From NCBI GenBank assembly GCA_900547085.1, contig URFI01000026.1:1-15125 (forward strand): a stretch of DNA of 15,125 nucleotides, written 5' to 3'. Below are positions 1 through 7,318 of this stretch, piece after piece. The DNA comes from an uncultured Prevotella sp. GTDB lineage: Bacteria > Bacteroidota > Bacteroidia > Bacteroidales > Bacteroidaceae. Below the pieces are notes generated by a model, which searched no databases, was not told where the DNA came from, and saw only the letters and a list, made by a program, of their open reading frames with translations. A program made the position numbers and the translations under genes. Position 1 is the first letter of the stretch, and every line of letters begins with the position of its first letter.

Positions 1-804
1 TAAATATAGTGAGTTTTTTCAATATGCAAGGCTGAACTTCATGATTTTAACACTTTTAAGGTGCACATCTGATTTTATTCGCACACAGCTGGGTGCGTGA
101 TGCAGTGAAACATGATGATAATGTCTGAACTTAACAACCGTTTGATGAAACATGAAGGCTATGCTATAAAACGCGATAGAACATGCTCTTACTAGTGAAA
201 TATCTTGACAACACACTCTCTTATAATTTGCGTATTTACGAACAGCCTTCACCTTTGTACCAAATACGCCCAAAATGAGCAACATTTGTATTCAACTGAC
301 ATACAATATCTTACAAAATCAAGACACAAATATACCTCTATTTACACGCTATTTTAAGCACAAAAGCATAGCTTTTAGGCAGATATTTGCATGCTTTTTC
401 CGCGCAATACCATGTTTATTATTGGGCAATATCATGCATCTAACACCTTAAACGCATTGCTTTTGCCTTAAAATCTCATTTTTCTTGCTTCATGACAGCT
501 TGTTTGCATCCTCCTTGCCTATTGATTTTTTCTATATTGAAAGTTTTGAAGTGCCATTTTAGGGCTATTTTTTAGTAAAGAAATGGAACATTTTTACACG
601 AAACATAATCAAACCGTTATCGGGAAAGGGCTCGAGCGCATCCCAAGAACAGCTTCATTGGAGTTACGGTTCACACATCATCAGCACATTTTAGGTGCAA
701 CGCATTACAGATAAACTACTTTTTCGTAACTTTGCCGACGACTTCATTTCGTACCATTCAAGGTACATCAAGGAATAACAAGACACTAAAAAAACAAACT
801 CACC
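1..804. other. AT-rich intergenic region, no supported gene
   Basis: No reading frame here looks like a real protein. The longest (285 to 19, minus strand, 88 codons) is rich in Cys and His and resembles no family I know. The stretch holds a small hairpin (AAAAGC-ATA-GCTTTT, 362-376), a related fragment near 460-470, and the promoter of the downstream membrane-protein gene. A minus-strand match to the Bacteroidota -7 box (TATATTTG, 334 to 327) is also present, without a partner -33 box at the right distance. I see no tRNA or other structured RNA. Confidence 0.6.
727..734 (+). promoter_or_regulatory. Bacteroidota -7 promoter element for the YitT-family gene
   Basis: TAACTTTG (followed by C) matches the Bacteroidota sigma consensus TAnnTTTG. 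It lies about 70 nt upstream of the ATG at 805, which gives a leader of roughly 65 nt. No clear TTTG-type -33 element is visible 19-21 nt upstream, so the call rests on the -7 box and its position. Confidence 0.5.
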
Positions 805-1725
805 ATGCCAAGAAAAAAGAAATCAGAATTGAAAGATTACGTCATCATCACACTGGCCATGCTCATGGGTAGCTTGGGCTTAACCGTCTTCTTGTTGCCC
901 AACCACATCGGCATGGGCGGCATCACAGGTATCTCGTCTATCATTTATTGGGGCTTTAATATTCCCGTAGAGGTCACTTACTTGGTCATCAACGCCACCC
1001 TATTGGCCTTTGCGCTCAAGATTCTGGGGTGGCGATTTTGCGTCAAGACCATCTATGCAGCCCTTACGTTCGCCATGTTTGTGTGGCTCATCAGACAAGT
1101 GACACACGATGAGGCAATCATCAACGACCAACCTTTCATGGCGGCCATTCTGGGAGCTGTGCTCATGGGGTCGAGTATCGGAATGGGATTGTCGAGCAAT
1201 GGCAGTACAGGTGGAACGGATGTCATTGCGGCCATGATTAACAAATATCATGACATCTCGCTGGGAAAGGTGATTTTGCTCTGCGACATCACCATCATCA
1301 CGTCCAGCTACCTGGTGTTGCACGACTGGGAGCAGGTGTTGTATGGCTATGTGGTGCTCATTGTTTCTTCGGCCTGCGTGGACAAAGTGGTGAACATGAA
1401 CCGACGGTCGGTTCAATTCTTCATCATCTCAGAAAAATACGAAGAGATAGGTAGGGCCATCAATACGACGGTACAACGAGGTTGTACCACGCTCACAGGC
1501 AACGGATTTTACTCGGGGCGCGACATGAAAATGCTTTTCGTGCTGGCCAAACAAACTGAGTCGTCCATGATTTTCAGAACGATTGACGAGATAGACCCAG
1601 AGGCTTTTGTCTCTCAGAGTGCGGTTATCGGTGTGTACGGACTGGGATTTGACAAGTTCAAGGTGAACAAAAAGAAGAAATCACCACGAGCATCGCAAGC
1701 TAAAAAAGAAGTACCTGCCCGCTGA
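805..1725 (+). CDS. YitT family membrane protein with C-terminal DUF2179 domain
   Basis: A 306-residue inner-membrane protein of the YitT/DUF161 family; the transported substrate or function is not established for the family. After a short basic N-terminus, hydrophobic segments run at about residues 11-31, 40-72, 80-98, 110-130, 153-172 and 177-192. The family signature SNGSTGGTDVIA lies at about 131-142. A soluble cytoplasmic DUF2179 domain follows (about 202-285), with its typical GNGFYSGRD segment at 232-240 and KMLFVLAK just after it. The last 20 residues are an extra Lys/Arg-rich tail. The length is normal for the family. The ATG at 805 gives a natural start directly before the first membrane segment. 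The gene is monocistronic: it has its own -7 box upstream and a strong terminator at 1766-1805, shared with the convergent GH84 gene. Family assignment is firm; a physiological role cannot be given. Confidence 0.92.
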   Translation: MPRKKKSELKDYVIITLAMLMGSLGLTVFLLPNHIGMGGITGISSIIYWGFNIPVEVTYLVINATLLAFALKILGWRFCVKTIYAALTFAMFVWLIRQVTHDEAIINDQPFMAAILGAVLMGSSIGMGLSSNGSTGGTDVIAAMINKYHDISLGKVILLCDITIITSSYLVLHDWEQVLYGYVVLIVSSACVDKVVNMNRRSVQFFIISEKYEEIGRAINTTVQRGCTTLTGNGFYSGRDMKMLFVLAKQTESSMIFRTIDEIDPEAFVSQSAVIGVYGLGFDKFKVNKKKKSPRASQAKKEVPAR

Positions 1726-1765
1726 TTGGGGCCAAACAAGGAACAATGTGCCGCTGTATCGGCAT

Positions 1766-1805
1766 AAAAATAAGGTGTGTCATTGGAATGGCACACCTTA
1801 TTTTT
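1766..1805. terminator. Bidirectional intrinsic terminator between convergent genes
   Basis: A long stem pairs AAAAATAAGGTGTG (1766-1779) with CACACCTTATTTTT (1792-1805). It continues inward through one G-T wobble and three more pairs to a TGGA tetraloop (1784-1787). The A-tract on the left and T-tract on the right make it a rho-independent terminator on both strands. It serves the YitT gene from the left and the GH84 gene (stop codon at 1812-1814) from the right. Confidence 0.93.
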
Positions 1806-1811
1806 ACTCGT

Positions 1812-4373
1812 TTACTTGCGAATGATTTCAAAAATTTCTGCATTGCCCTCAATGGATAGGCGGGCAGCTTTTTTCAAGACATCAAACTGATAGAAAGATG
1901 AGGTAACGGTAGTTTCTGCCACCACACGTCCCTTCTTGTCATGTTGTTTCACCTTCACCGACTGATTTTCTGGCAGCTTCATCAGCAAAACATAACGCTG
2001 CGTATGCTTTGGAATGTCGAACGAAAGGGTGCCAGCGAGATGGAAAGAGGTCAAAGGTTGTTCATCAAAAGCACGGATGGCCGCATCGCCCTGGTCTGTC
2101 TGTACGTCAAAATCCAGGCGTGACAACGTGATAGGATTGACCTTGAACGTGCGAATGGCCAGCCAATGGGTCTTCTCTGAAGGAAGTTTGCGCAAGCGCA
2201 CATAGCGTCCCTGCACGCCCTGCCCCATCCAATGAATATCGTACTGCTTCCGAAGGTCAGCGACAAGCGGGGTCCAGGTCTGTCCGTCAGCAGAGCATTC
2301 AAGGATGGCATGGTCGAAATAATCTACGTCATCTGTCGCATTGCGGCCTTGTTTGAGGTCAACTTCCCAAATCGGCATCACCTTTCCCAGGTCCAGTCCA
2401 ACCCAATCTCCCGTCTTTTGTCCTACGCCTGAATGATAGAATGAGAGGGAATCGGCATCCAACATGTTCTTGCTCTGCGTGGTATATACGCTGGGATAAG
2501 ATCCGATGGGACGCTGTACGGCTGACTTTTTCCCCGTGAGTTGCTCGTAGAAGGCCTCGCTCATGTCCTCCATGGCCTTTTCATAGAACGGCTGTAGCTT
2601 CATGGTTCCCGACCGATGGGCGTCGTAAGCTTTCTTGTCTTCCGCGCTCATGAGGTTCTGCACATAGCTGTTCCAGAATGCTTCCGGGGGTTCATGCTTA
2701 AACTTCTCCATGAGTTTCAACGCATTTTTACCTCGCGTTCCTAACTTGCCAAACTCGGTGAGCCATGGACGCAACTCGCTGAACAGTCCTCGATTGGCCA
2801 ATCCTTGTTCCAACTGTGCCGGCACCTTCTCTATCTTTTCGAACTCACGCATGAGGTCATCATATTGTTTTGGGGTGTAATGATCCAGGCTGAAGGTTGT
2901 TGTTTCCCACGATTCGTCACGCCGATAACCCGTTTCTGTGTCGGCAGAATGGATAGCAAAGGTGCGATATGCGTCCTTAGCCTGCGGTGCCATCACCGCC
3001 AATCCGCGTTCCCAACTGTCCAATGCGTTATAGGCTGTAGGGTTCCAGGCATAGTCAGCAACACTGTACAAGGCAAGTTTAGAGGCCTCACCATGCTCCA
3101 TGGGGTTGCTCAATAGACCGGTCATCTCGCCTGCGGTGACGGTGTTTTCAAGTCCATAGACGGGTCCTTGCAACACGATGTGGCGCACATAGTCGGTCAC
3201 GGGATAGTTCCACCAAAAGAGAGCCGGCCGCTTGATGCGTGAATTGACCCACGCTAAGGTCGTTCGTGTGACGTCACTGCATACAACATCGCCTGTCCAG
3301 AACACCCTCACCGATGGGTCTAAGGTTCGGCCATACACCGACAAGCTGCCTTCGGGCGTTGGGTTGGCCCAGGCCCGGCTATAGTCTGTGGGACAAATGA
3401 TGAGTGGCGAGACGTCTCCTTTGACCTTGACAAACTCTTTTGTCAGGCGGTTCAACAGCTCTACTTGCCTGGCTGGATTGGTTCCATCACCAGAGATATC
3501 ATCAAAGAAGATGGCGAACGAGCGAACTCCCAGCTGGTACATCAGGTCGAATTTGTGCTTCAGGTTGTTGTAATCTTCTTCATTCCACTTAATGTCTTTG
3601 CCTGGATGAATGGCCCAAACAAACTCTACCCTATTTTTATCACAGGCCTCTACCAACTCATGAATGTTCTTAGCTTCGGTCGCGGGATAAGGTTTTCGCC
3701 AGTTGGGTGAACTGTGATAAGGGTCGTCTTTGGGTCCGTAAATATAGGTGTTCAACTTGTATTTGCCATAAAAATCAATCAACGATAGGCGCACCTTGTG
3801 TGACCAGGGGGTGCCATAGAATCCTTCAATGATGCCACGGTATGGGAAAACGGGATAATCATTGACCTCTAAATAAGGCAGGGTCTTGCCGTTTTGTGCG
3901 ATGGGGCTTTCCATAATCTGGCGCAAAGTCTGGATGCCATAGTACACACCGGCATCATCATATCCCACAATATCAATTCCTTGCTGGTGAATGCGCAACG
4001 AATAAGCGCCGCTGACGGGCTTCACGCTGCAGCTTTTAACTGTATTTTCCAAGGCAATGTTCAAGGGAAAGCCAGCGGATTGCAAGGAGAGAAAGGACAA
4101 ATCCTCTTTGATATCTCGTTTCTGCCGACCGAGTTTAGTAGATAATTTGACACCAGCCGTGACGTCAAGTGTTCCACTAATGGATAGACTGAGATAGTTT
4201 GGTACTGGATTGATTATCAATCCTTTGTGATCAACTTGATGCCCTGTCAACTTTGGTACGTCTGAACTTTCCTTGCGTTGTGATGACAAATCGAAATCAG
4301 ACACTTGTGACATGCTCACATGGGAGGACAAAAGTCCTACGAATAAAATAGTTCCAAGTTTAAGATAATTCAT
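1812..4373 (-). CDS. Secreted GH84 beta-N-acetylglucosaminidase (O-GlcNAcase type)
   Basis: An 853-residue exported glycoside hydrolase. GH84 enzymes remove terminal beta-linked N-acetylglucosamine from glycoproteins, using the substrate's own acetamido group. A hydrophobic signal peptide covers about residues 1-22. An N-terminal GH20b-like alpha/beta domain follows (about 50-170). The catalytic NAGidase barrel starts at about 178 with IEGFYGTPW (182-190) and carries the catalytic Asp pair D291-D292 in FFDDISGDG. Further active-site segments are WTGDVVCSD (359-367), WWNYPVTDY (387-395) and YAWNP (441-445). A helical linker leads to an F5/8-type C (discoidin-like) carbohydrate-binding domain at about 625-745, then a small beta domain. 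The order matches the Bacteroides thetaiotaomicron GH84 enzyme as I remember it. The likely substrates are host mucin or glycoprotein glycans, in the periplasm or at the cell surface (inferred). No SusC/SusD genes lie next to it, so it is not part of a visible polysaccharide-utilisation locus. Confidence 0.95.
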   Translation of the reverse strand: MNYLKLGTILFVGLLSSHVSMSQVSDFDLSSQRKESSDVPKLTGHQVDHKGLIINPVPNYLSLSISGTLDVTAGVKLSTKLGRQKRDIKEDLSFLSLQSAGFPLNIALENTVKSCSVKPVSGAYSLRIHQQGIDIVGYDDAGVYYGIQTLRQIMESPIAQNGKTLPYLEVNDYPVFPYRGIIEGFYGTPWSHKVRLSLIDFYGKYKLNTYIYGPKDDPYHSSPNWRKPYPATEAKNIHELVEACDKNRVEFVWAIHPGKDIKWNEEDYNNLKHKFDLMYQLGVRSFAIFFDDISGDGTNPARQVELLNRLTKEFVKVKGDVSPLIICPTDYSRAWANPTPEGSLSVYGRTLDPSVRVFWTGDVVCSDVTRTTLAWVNSRIKRPALFWWNYPVTDYVRHIVLQGPVYGLENTVTAGEMTGLLSNPMEHGEASKLALYSVADYAWNPTAYNALDSWERGLAVMAPQAKDAYRTFAIHSADTETGYRRDESWETTTFSLDHYTPKQYDDLMREFEKIEKVPAQLEQGLANRGLFSELRPWLTEFGKLGTRGKNALKLMEKFKHEPPEAFWNSYVQNLMSAEDKKAYDAHRSGTMKLQPFYEKAMEDMSEAFYEQLTGKKSAVQRPIGSYPSVYTTQSKNMLDADSLSFYHSGVGQKTGDWVGLDLGKVMPIWEVDLKQGRNATDDVDYFDHAILECSADGQTWTPLVADLRKQYDIHWMGQGVQGRYVRLRKLPSEKTHWLAIRTFKVNPITLSRLDFDVQTDQGDAAIRAFDEQPLTSFHLAGTLSFDIPKHTQRYVLLMKLPENQSVKVKQHDKKGRVVAETTVTSSFYQFDVLKKAARLSIEGNAEIFEIIRK

Positions 4374-4392
4374 AATTTAAAAAGATAAGGGG

Positions 4393-4425
4393 CGGTAGGA
4401 ACTCAATCCTACCATTGTTCTACCG
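4393..4425 (-). promoter_or_regulatory. Possible alternative hairpins in the GH84 mRNA leader
   Basis: GGTAGGA (4394-4400) can pair with TCCTACC (4407-4413) around a 6-nt loop. Alternatively CGGTAG (4393-4398) can pair with CTACCG (4420-4425). The two pairings exclude each other because they share the left arm. They lie between the predicted start site and the ATG of the GH84 gene, about 20-50 nt upstream of that ATG. A regulatory role is a guess from position. Confidence 0.3.
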
Positions 4426-4448
4426 GGATGTTCCACGACAATTTGACG

Positions 4449-4456
4449 CAAAGATA
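4449..4456 (-). promoter_or_regulatory. -7 promoter element for the GH84 gene
   Basis: Read on the minus strand this is TATCTTTG followed by C, an exact TAnnTTTG match. It lies about 75 nt upstream of the GH84 start codon. No convincing -33 box is seen. Transcription would start near 4443 and leave a leader of about 70 nt. Confidence 0.55.
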
Positions 4457-4531
4457 GATAAAATATACTGAATAAATCGGAGTAAAGAGGGTTTTTAATT
4501 CGTAATCAAGTCATAATTAAAATTTATTGCG

Positions 4532-4539
4532 TACTTTTG
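4532..4539 (+). promoter_or_regulatory. -7 promoter element for the mnmG transcript
   Basis: TACTTTTG followed by C fits TAnnTTTG. It is divergent from, and about 80 nt away from, the GH84 -7 box, so the 4374-4693 gap holds two back-to-back promoters. The predicted mnmG leader is long (about 150 nt) and includes a small ORF. Confidence 0.5.
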
Positions 4540-4589
4540 CGATGTATTGTGTTCTTTGTTTATCAGACATTTACAATAATGCCTGCGCA

Positions 4590-4688
4590 ATGACACAACG
4601 ATTCGAAAGGATAACAGATTTGGGCAACGAAAAGGCCTTGTCAGGCTCGCAGAAACAAGAAATGCCCACGGAGAAGAAAGGTAATTGA
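4590..4688 (+). CDS. Possible 32-residue leader peptide upstream of mnmG
   Basis: An ATG at 4590 opens a 32-codon frame ending in TGA at 4686-4688, only 5 nt before the mnmG ATG at 4694. The peptide is hydrophilic and charged (begins MTQRFERITDLG, ends EMPTEKKGN), with no membrane segment and no family I recognise. The frame stays open upstream to another ATG at 4542, but that lies at the predicted transcription start, so 4590 is preferred. Its position inside the leader and its close spacing to mnmG would suit translational coupling or a leader peptide. It could equally be a chance frame. Confidence 0.25.
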   Translation: MTQRFERITDLGNEKALSGSQKQEMPTEKKGN

Positions 4689-4693
4689 TCAAT

Positions 4694-6565
4694 ATGAAAT
4701 TCAAATACGACGTTATAATAATAGGTGGTGGACACGCTGGTTGTGAGGCAGCAACGGCATCTGCCAACATGGGAGCCCGTACATGTCTCATCACTATGGA
4801 CATGAACAAGGTGGGACAGATGAGTTGCAATCCTGCCATTGGCGGCATAGCGAAAGGACAAATCGTTCGCGAAATTGACGCTTTGGGGGGACAGATGGGC
4901 CTCATTACCGACGCAACTGCCATCCAATTTCGAATGCTCAACAAGGGTAAAGGTCCTGCTGTATGGAGTCCTCGCGCACAATGCGACCGAGGAAAATACA
5001 TCTGGGAATGGCGAAAAGTGTTGGACAACACCCCACTTCTTGACATTTGGCAAGATGAAGCCCACGAATTGATAGTAGAAAACGGAGAAGCTGTTGGCGT
5101 AATTACGGTTTGGGGGGTTGAGTTCAGAGCGAAAAGCGTGGTCATCACAGCGGGAACTTTCTTGAATGGGCTGATGCATATCGGACGACATCAACTGCCA
5201 GGCGGACGCTGTGCCGAGCCTGCGGTGTATCATTTGAGTGAAAGTATTTCAAGACATGGCATCCGTGTGGATCGCATGAAGACGGGTACTCCTGTCAGAA
5301 TTGACGCGCGAACGGTGCATTTTGAAGACATGGAGCGTCAGGATGGTGAGAACGATTTCCATCAATTCAGCTACATGAGTGAACCAAGGAAGCTGAAACA
5401 ACTACCTTGTTGGACTTGTTATACCAATCAAGAATGCCACGAAGTACTGAGGCAAGGATTGTCAGATTCACCCCTTTTCAACGGACAAATACAAAGTACA
5501 GGCCCTCGTTATTGCCCTTCGGTGGAGACAAAGCTTGTTACTTTTCCCGACAAAGACCAACATCCACTGTTTTTAGAGCCTGAAGGAGAAAGCACCAACG
5601 AAATGTATTTAAACGGCTTTTCATCGAGTATGCCGCTGCATATACAGTTGGAAGCAATCCACAAGATACCCGCTTTTCGTGATGCAAAGATCTACAGAGC
5701 TGGCTATGCCATAGAGTATGATTACTTTGACCCTACCCAATTGAAGCTAACGTTGGAATCGAAGGTTTTGAAAGGTTTGTTCTTAGCTGGGCAAGTGAAT
5801 GGTACTACCGGATATGAAGAGGCCGCTGGACAAGGTTTGGTGGCTGGAGTGAACGCTGCACTGCATTGCACCAACAGCGAACCTTTCGTCATGCACCGCG
5901 ATGAAAGCTACATCGGTGTGCTGATAGACGACTTGACGACCAAAGGGGTTGATGAGCCTTATCGCATGTTTACATCACGCGCTGAATACAGAATTCTATT
6001 AAGACAAGATGATGCAGACGCACGATTGACGGAGAAAGCGTACCAATTAGGACTGGCAAGTCGTGATCGTTACGATTGGTGGATGCAGAAGAAGGAAAGC
6101 ATTAAGGCTCTTCTTGATTTCTGTAATCAAACACCGATTAAACCGAATGAAATCAATAATTTCCTTGAAAGCATAGGAACCTCTCCCCTTCACGGCACCT
6201 CCAAGATATCTGACCTCGTGGGACGACCACAAGTATCGTTGACACAACTTGCCGAACACATTACAACTTTGAAAGAAATGCTTAATAAACCACGCAATCT
6301 GAAGGAAGAGATTGCAGAGGCAACAGAGATAAAAATCAAATATAAAGGATACATTGAGCGTGAAAAACTCTTGGCCGAAAAGATGCACCGCCTAAGGGAT
6401 ATCAAGATAAAAGGACGCTTTCAATATAGCGAATTACATGAATTATCTACGGAAGCTCGCCAAAAGTTAGAGCGAATCGATCCCGAAACGCTCGCACAAG
6501 CCAGCAGAATACCGGGTATTTCACCAAGCGATATCAATGTTCTTCTGGTTCTATTAGGGAGATAA
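4694..6565 (+). CDS. mnmG: tRNA uridine-5-carboxymethylaminomethyl modification enzyme MnmG
   Basis: A 623-residue FAD enzyme. With MnmE it installs the carboxymethylaminomethyl group at C5 of the wobble uridine (U34) of several tRNAs in the cytoplasm. The dinucleotide-binding loop GGGHAGCEAA is at residues 11-20. CNPAIGGIAKGQIVREID (from about 45), STGPRYCPSVE, and the second FAD-contact segment GYEEAAGQGL are all present. The C-terminal GidA-associated helical domain, with its YKGYIERE segment, is complete. Length is normal. The frame also has a TTG at 4685, but the ATG at 4694 starts directly before the beta strand of the Rossmann fold and is preferred. apt follows after an 80-nt gap that contains a parS-like site. 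mnmG (gidA) is often origin-proximal in bacteria, which fits the parS-like sites nearby. Confidence 0.96.
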   Translation: MKFKYDVIIIGGGHAGCEAATASANMGARTCLITMDMNKVGQMSCNPAIGGIAKGQIVREIDALGGQMGLITDATAIQFRMLNKGKGPAVWSPRAQCDRGKYIWEWRKVLDNTPLLDIWQDEAHELIVENGEAVGVITVWGVEFRAKSVVITAGTFLNGLMHIGRHQLPGGRCAEPAVYHLSESISRHGIRVDRMKTGTPVRIDARTVHFEDMERQDGENDFHQFSYMSEPRKLKQLPCWTCYTNQECHEVLRQGLSDSPLFNGQIQSTGPRYCPSVETKLVTFPDKDQHPLFLEPEGESTNEMYLNGFSSSMPLHIQLEAIHKIPAFRDAKIYRAGYAIEYDYFDPTQLKLTLESKVLKGLFLAGQVNGTTGYEEAAGQGLVAGVNAALHCTNSEPFVMHRDESYIGVLIDDLTTKGVDEPYRMFTSRAEYRILLRQDDADARLTEKAYQLGLASRDRYDWWMQKKESIKALLDFCNQTPIKPNEINNFLESIGTSPLHGTSKISDLVGRPQVSLTQLAEHITTLKEMLNKPRNLKEEIAEATEIKIKYKGYIEREKLLAEKMHRLRDIKIKGRFQYSELHELSTEARQKLERIDPETLAQASRIPGISPSDINVLLVLLGR

Positions 6566-6595
6566 CTTATATCGAAAGGAATCACATAACAGATA

Positions 6596-6611
6596 TGTTT
6601 CACATGAAACA
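6596..6611. other. parS-like ParB-binding site, copy 1
   Basis: TGTTTCACATGAAACA differs from the canonical bacterial parS TGTTTCACGTGAAACA at one central base (position 9, A for G). All seven outer base pairs of the palindrome are intact. It lies in the mnmG-apt gap. An identical 19-nt stretch (ATGTTTCACATGAAACAAT) recurs at 7263-7281. ParB would load here to organise origin segregation. The site identity is inferred from sequence match alone. Confidence 0.65.
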
Positions 6612-6645
6612 ATAAGATATTTAATAACAACATAACACATTAATA

Positions 6646-7168
6646 ATGAACAACAAATTACTTTTGGACAATTTGCGCAGCATACAAGATTGGCCAATCA
6701 AAGGAGTGAACTTCAGAGATGTTACTACTCTATTCAAAAATCCCGAGTGTTTACGAACTATCAGCGATGAAATGTATGAATTATACAAAAACAAAGGCAT
6801 CACAAAAATTGTGGGAATCGAGAGTCGCGGCTTTGTGATGTCATCCTATCAAATTGGGTGCTGGAATCGTCTTATGTCGCAAGCCTGGCAAACTCCCTTG
6901 CGAGACCGTGCAAGAAAGTTACGCAAAAGAATACGGCATCGACACCATCGAAATCCACAAGGATGCTATCAACGAGAATGACATTGTTCTATTACACGAC
7001 GACCTGTTAGCAACTGGAGGGACAATGAAAGCGGCCTGTGATCTGGTGAAGAAGTTCCATCCCAAAAAGATTTATGCGAACTTTATCATTGAACTCAAGA
7101 GCGAGTTCCCACACTGCAGAGAGCAATTTGACAAAGACATTGAGATTGAGTCACTGTTGCAATTTTAA
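6646..7168 (+). pseudogene. apt: Adenine phosphoribosyltransferase, frameshifted
   Basis: Apt converts adenine and PRPP to AMP (purine salvage). The first frame (from ATG 6646) gives a normal N-terminal part up to GIESRGFVMS (residues 57-66). It then reads into unrelated Arg-rich sequence and stops at 6979-6981. The remainder of the enzyme continues in the +1 frame from about 6854: LGAGIVLCRKPGKLP, then the PRPP-binding segment VLLHDDLLATGGT, and the C-terminus to the stop at 7166-7168. In Apt, seven residues (21 nt) separate GFxx from LGxGF; here only 13 nt lie between (6841-6853), so a net 8 nt is missing, not just one. The lost residues correspond to about the 'ILA' segment. The translated product would be 111 residues and lack the PRPP loop. 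A sequencing or assembly error cannot be excluded. Confidence 0.88.
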
Positions 7169-7189
7169 TCAACAGTAACAAATGTAAGC

Positions 7190-7215
7190 GGTAGTGGAAA
7201 GTAAACTCCACTACC
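7190..7215 (+). terminator. Stem-loop after apt, probable terminator
   Basis: GGTAGTGGA (7190-7198) pairs perfectly with TCCACTACC (7207-7215) around an 8-nt loop, 22 nt after the apt stop. There is no clean T-tract after it (CTCTCACG follows), so termination may be partial. Confidence 0.55.
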
Positions 7216-7263
7216 CTCTCACGATATTTGCGCCGGAGCGCTCCGTGATGAAGGAGACGTAGA

Positions 7264-7279
7264 TGTTTCACATGAAACA
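7264..7279. other. parS-like ParB-binding site, copy 2
   Basis: Identical 16-mer to the site at 6596-6611 (TGTTTCACATGAAACA), 668 bp downstream, in the apt-uvrC gap. The two sites therefore bracket apt. The outer 7 + 7 positions form a palindrome and only the central CA breaks the symmetry of canonical parS. Identity between two intergenic copies in the same orientation argues for selection on the sequence. Confidence 0.65.
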
Positions 7280-7318
7280 ATTAGACCATCATTTCCTGTG
7301 ATACAGGTACTTATAGCG

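Noticed and set aside
19..285. 88-codon minus-strand ORF with an upstream TATATTTG box
   Set aside because: The protein is Cys/His-rich with no domain-like pattern, the DNA is AT-rich intergenic, and no -33 box is at the right distance. Not enough to call a gene.
4429..4444. TGTTCCACGACAATTT, another parS-like half site
   Set aside because: The left half matches parS variants, but the right arm is missing, so ParB binding is not expected.
4495..5233. Two long overlapping minus-strand ORFs (217 and 220 codons) antisense to mnmG
   Set aside because: They lie opposite a clearly conserved gene, overlap each other in different frames and show no family features; shadows of mnmG codon structure.
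6841..6860. Programmed ribosomal frameshift in apt
   Set aside because: The defect is a net 8-nt loss that also removes residues of a conserved segment, and there is no slippery heptamer with a downstream structure. A mutation or sequence error is simpler.
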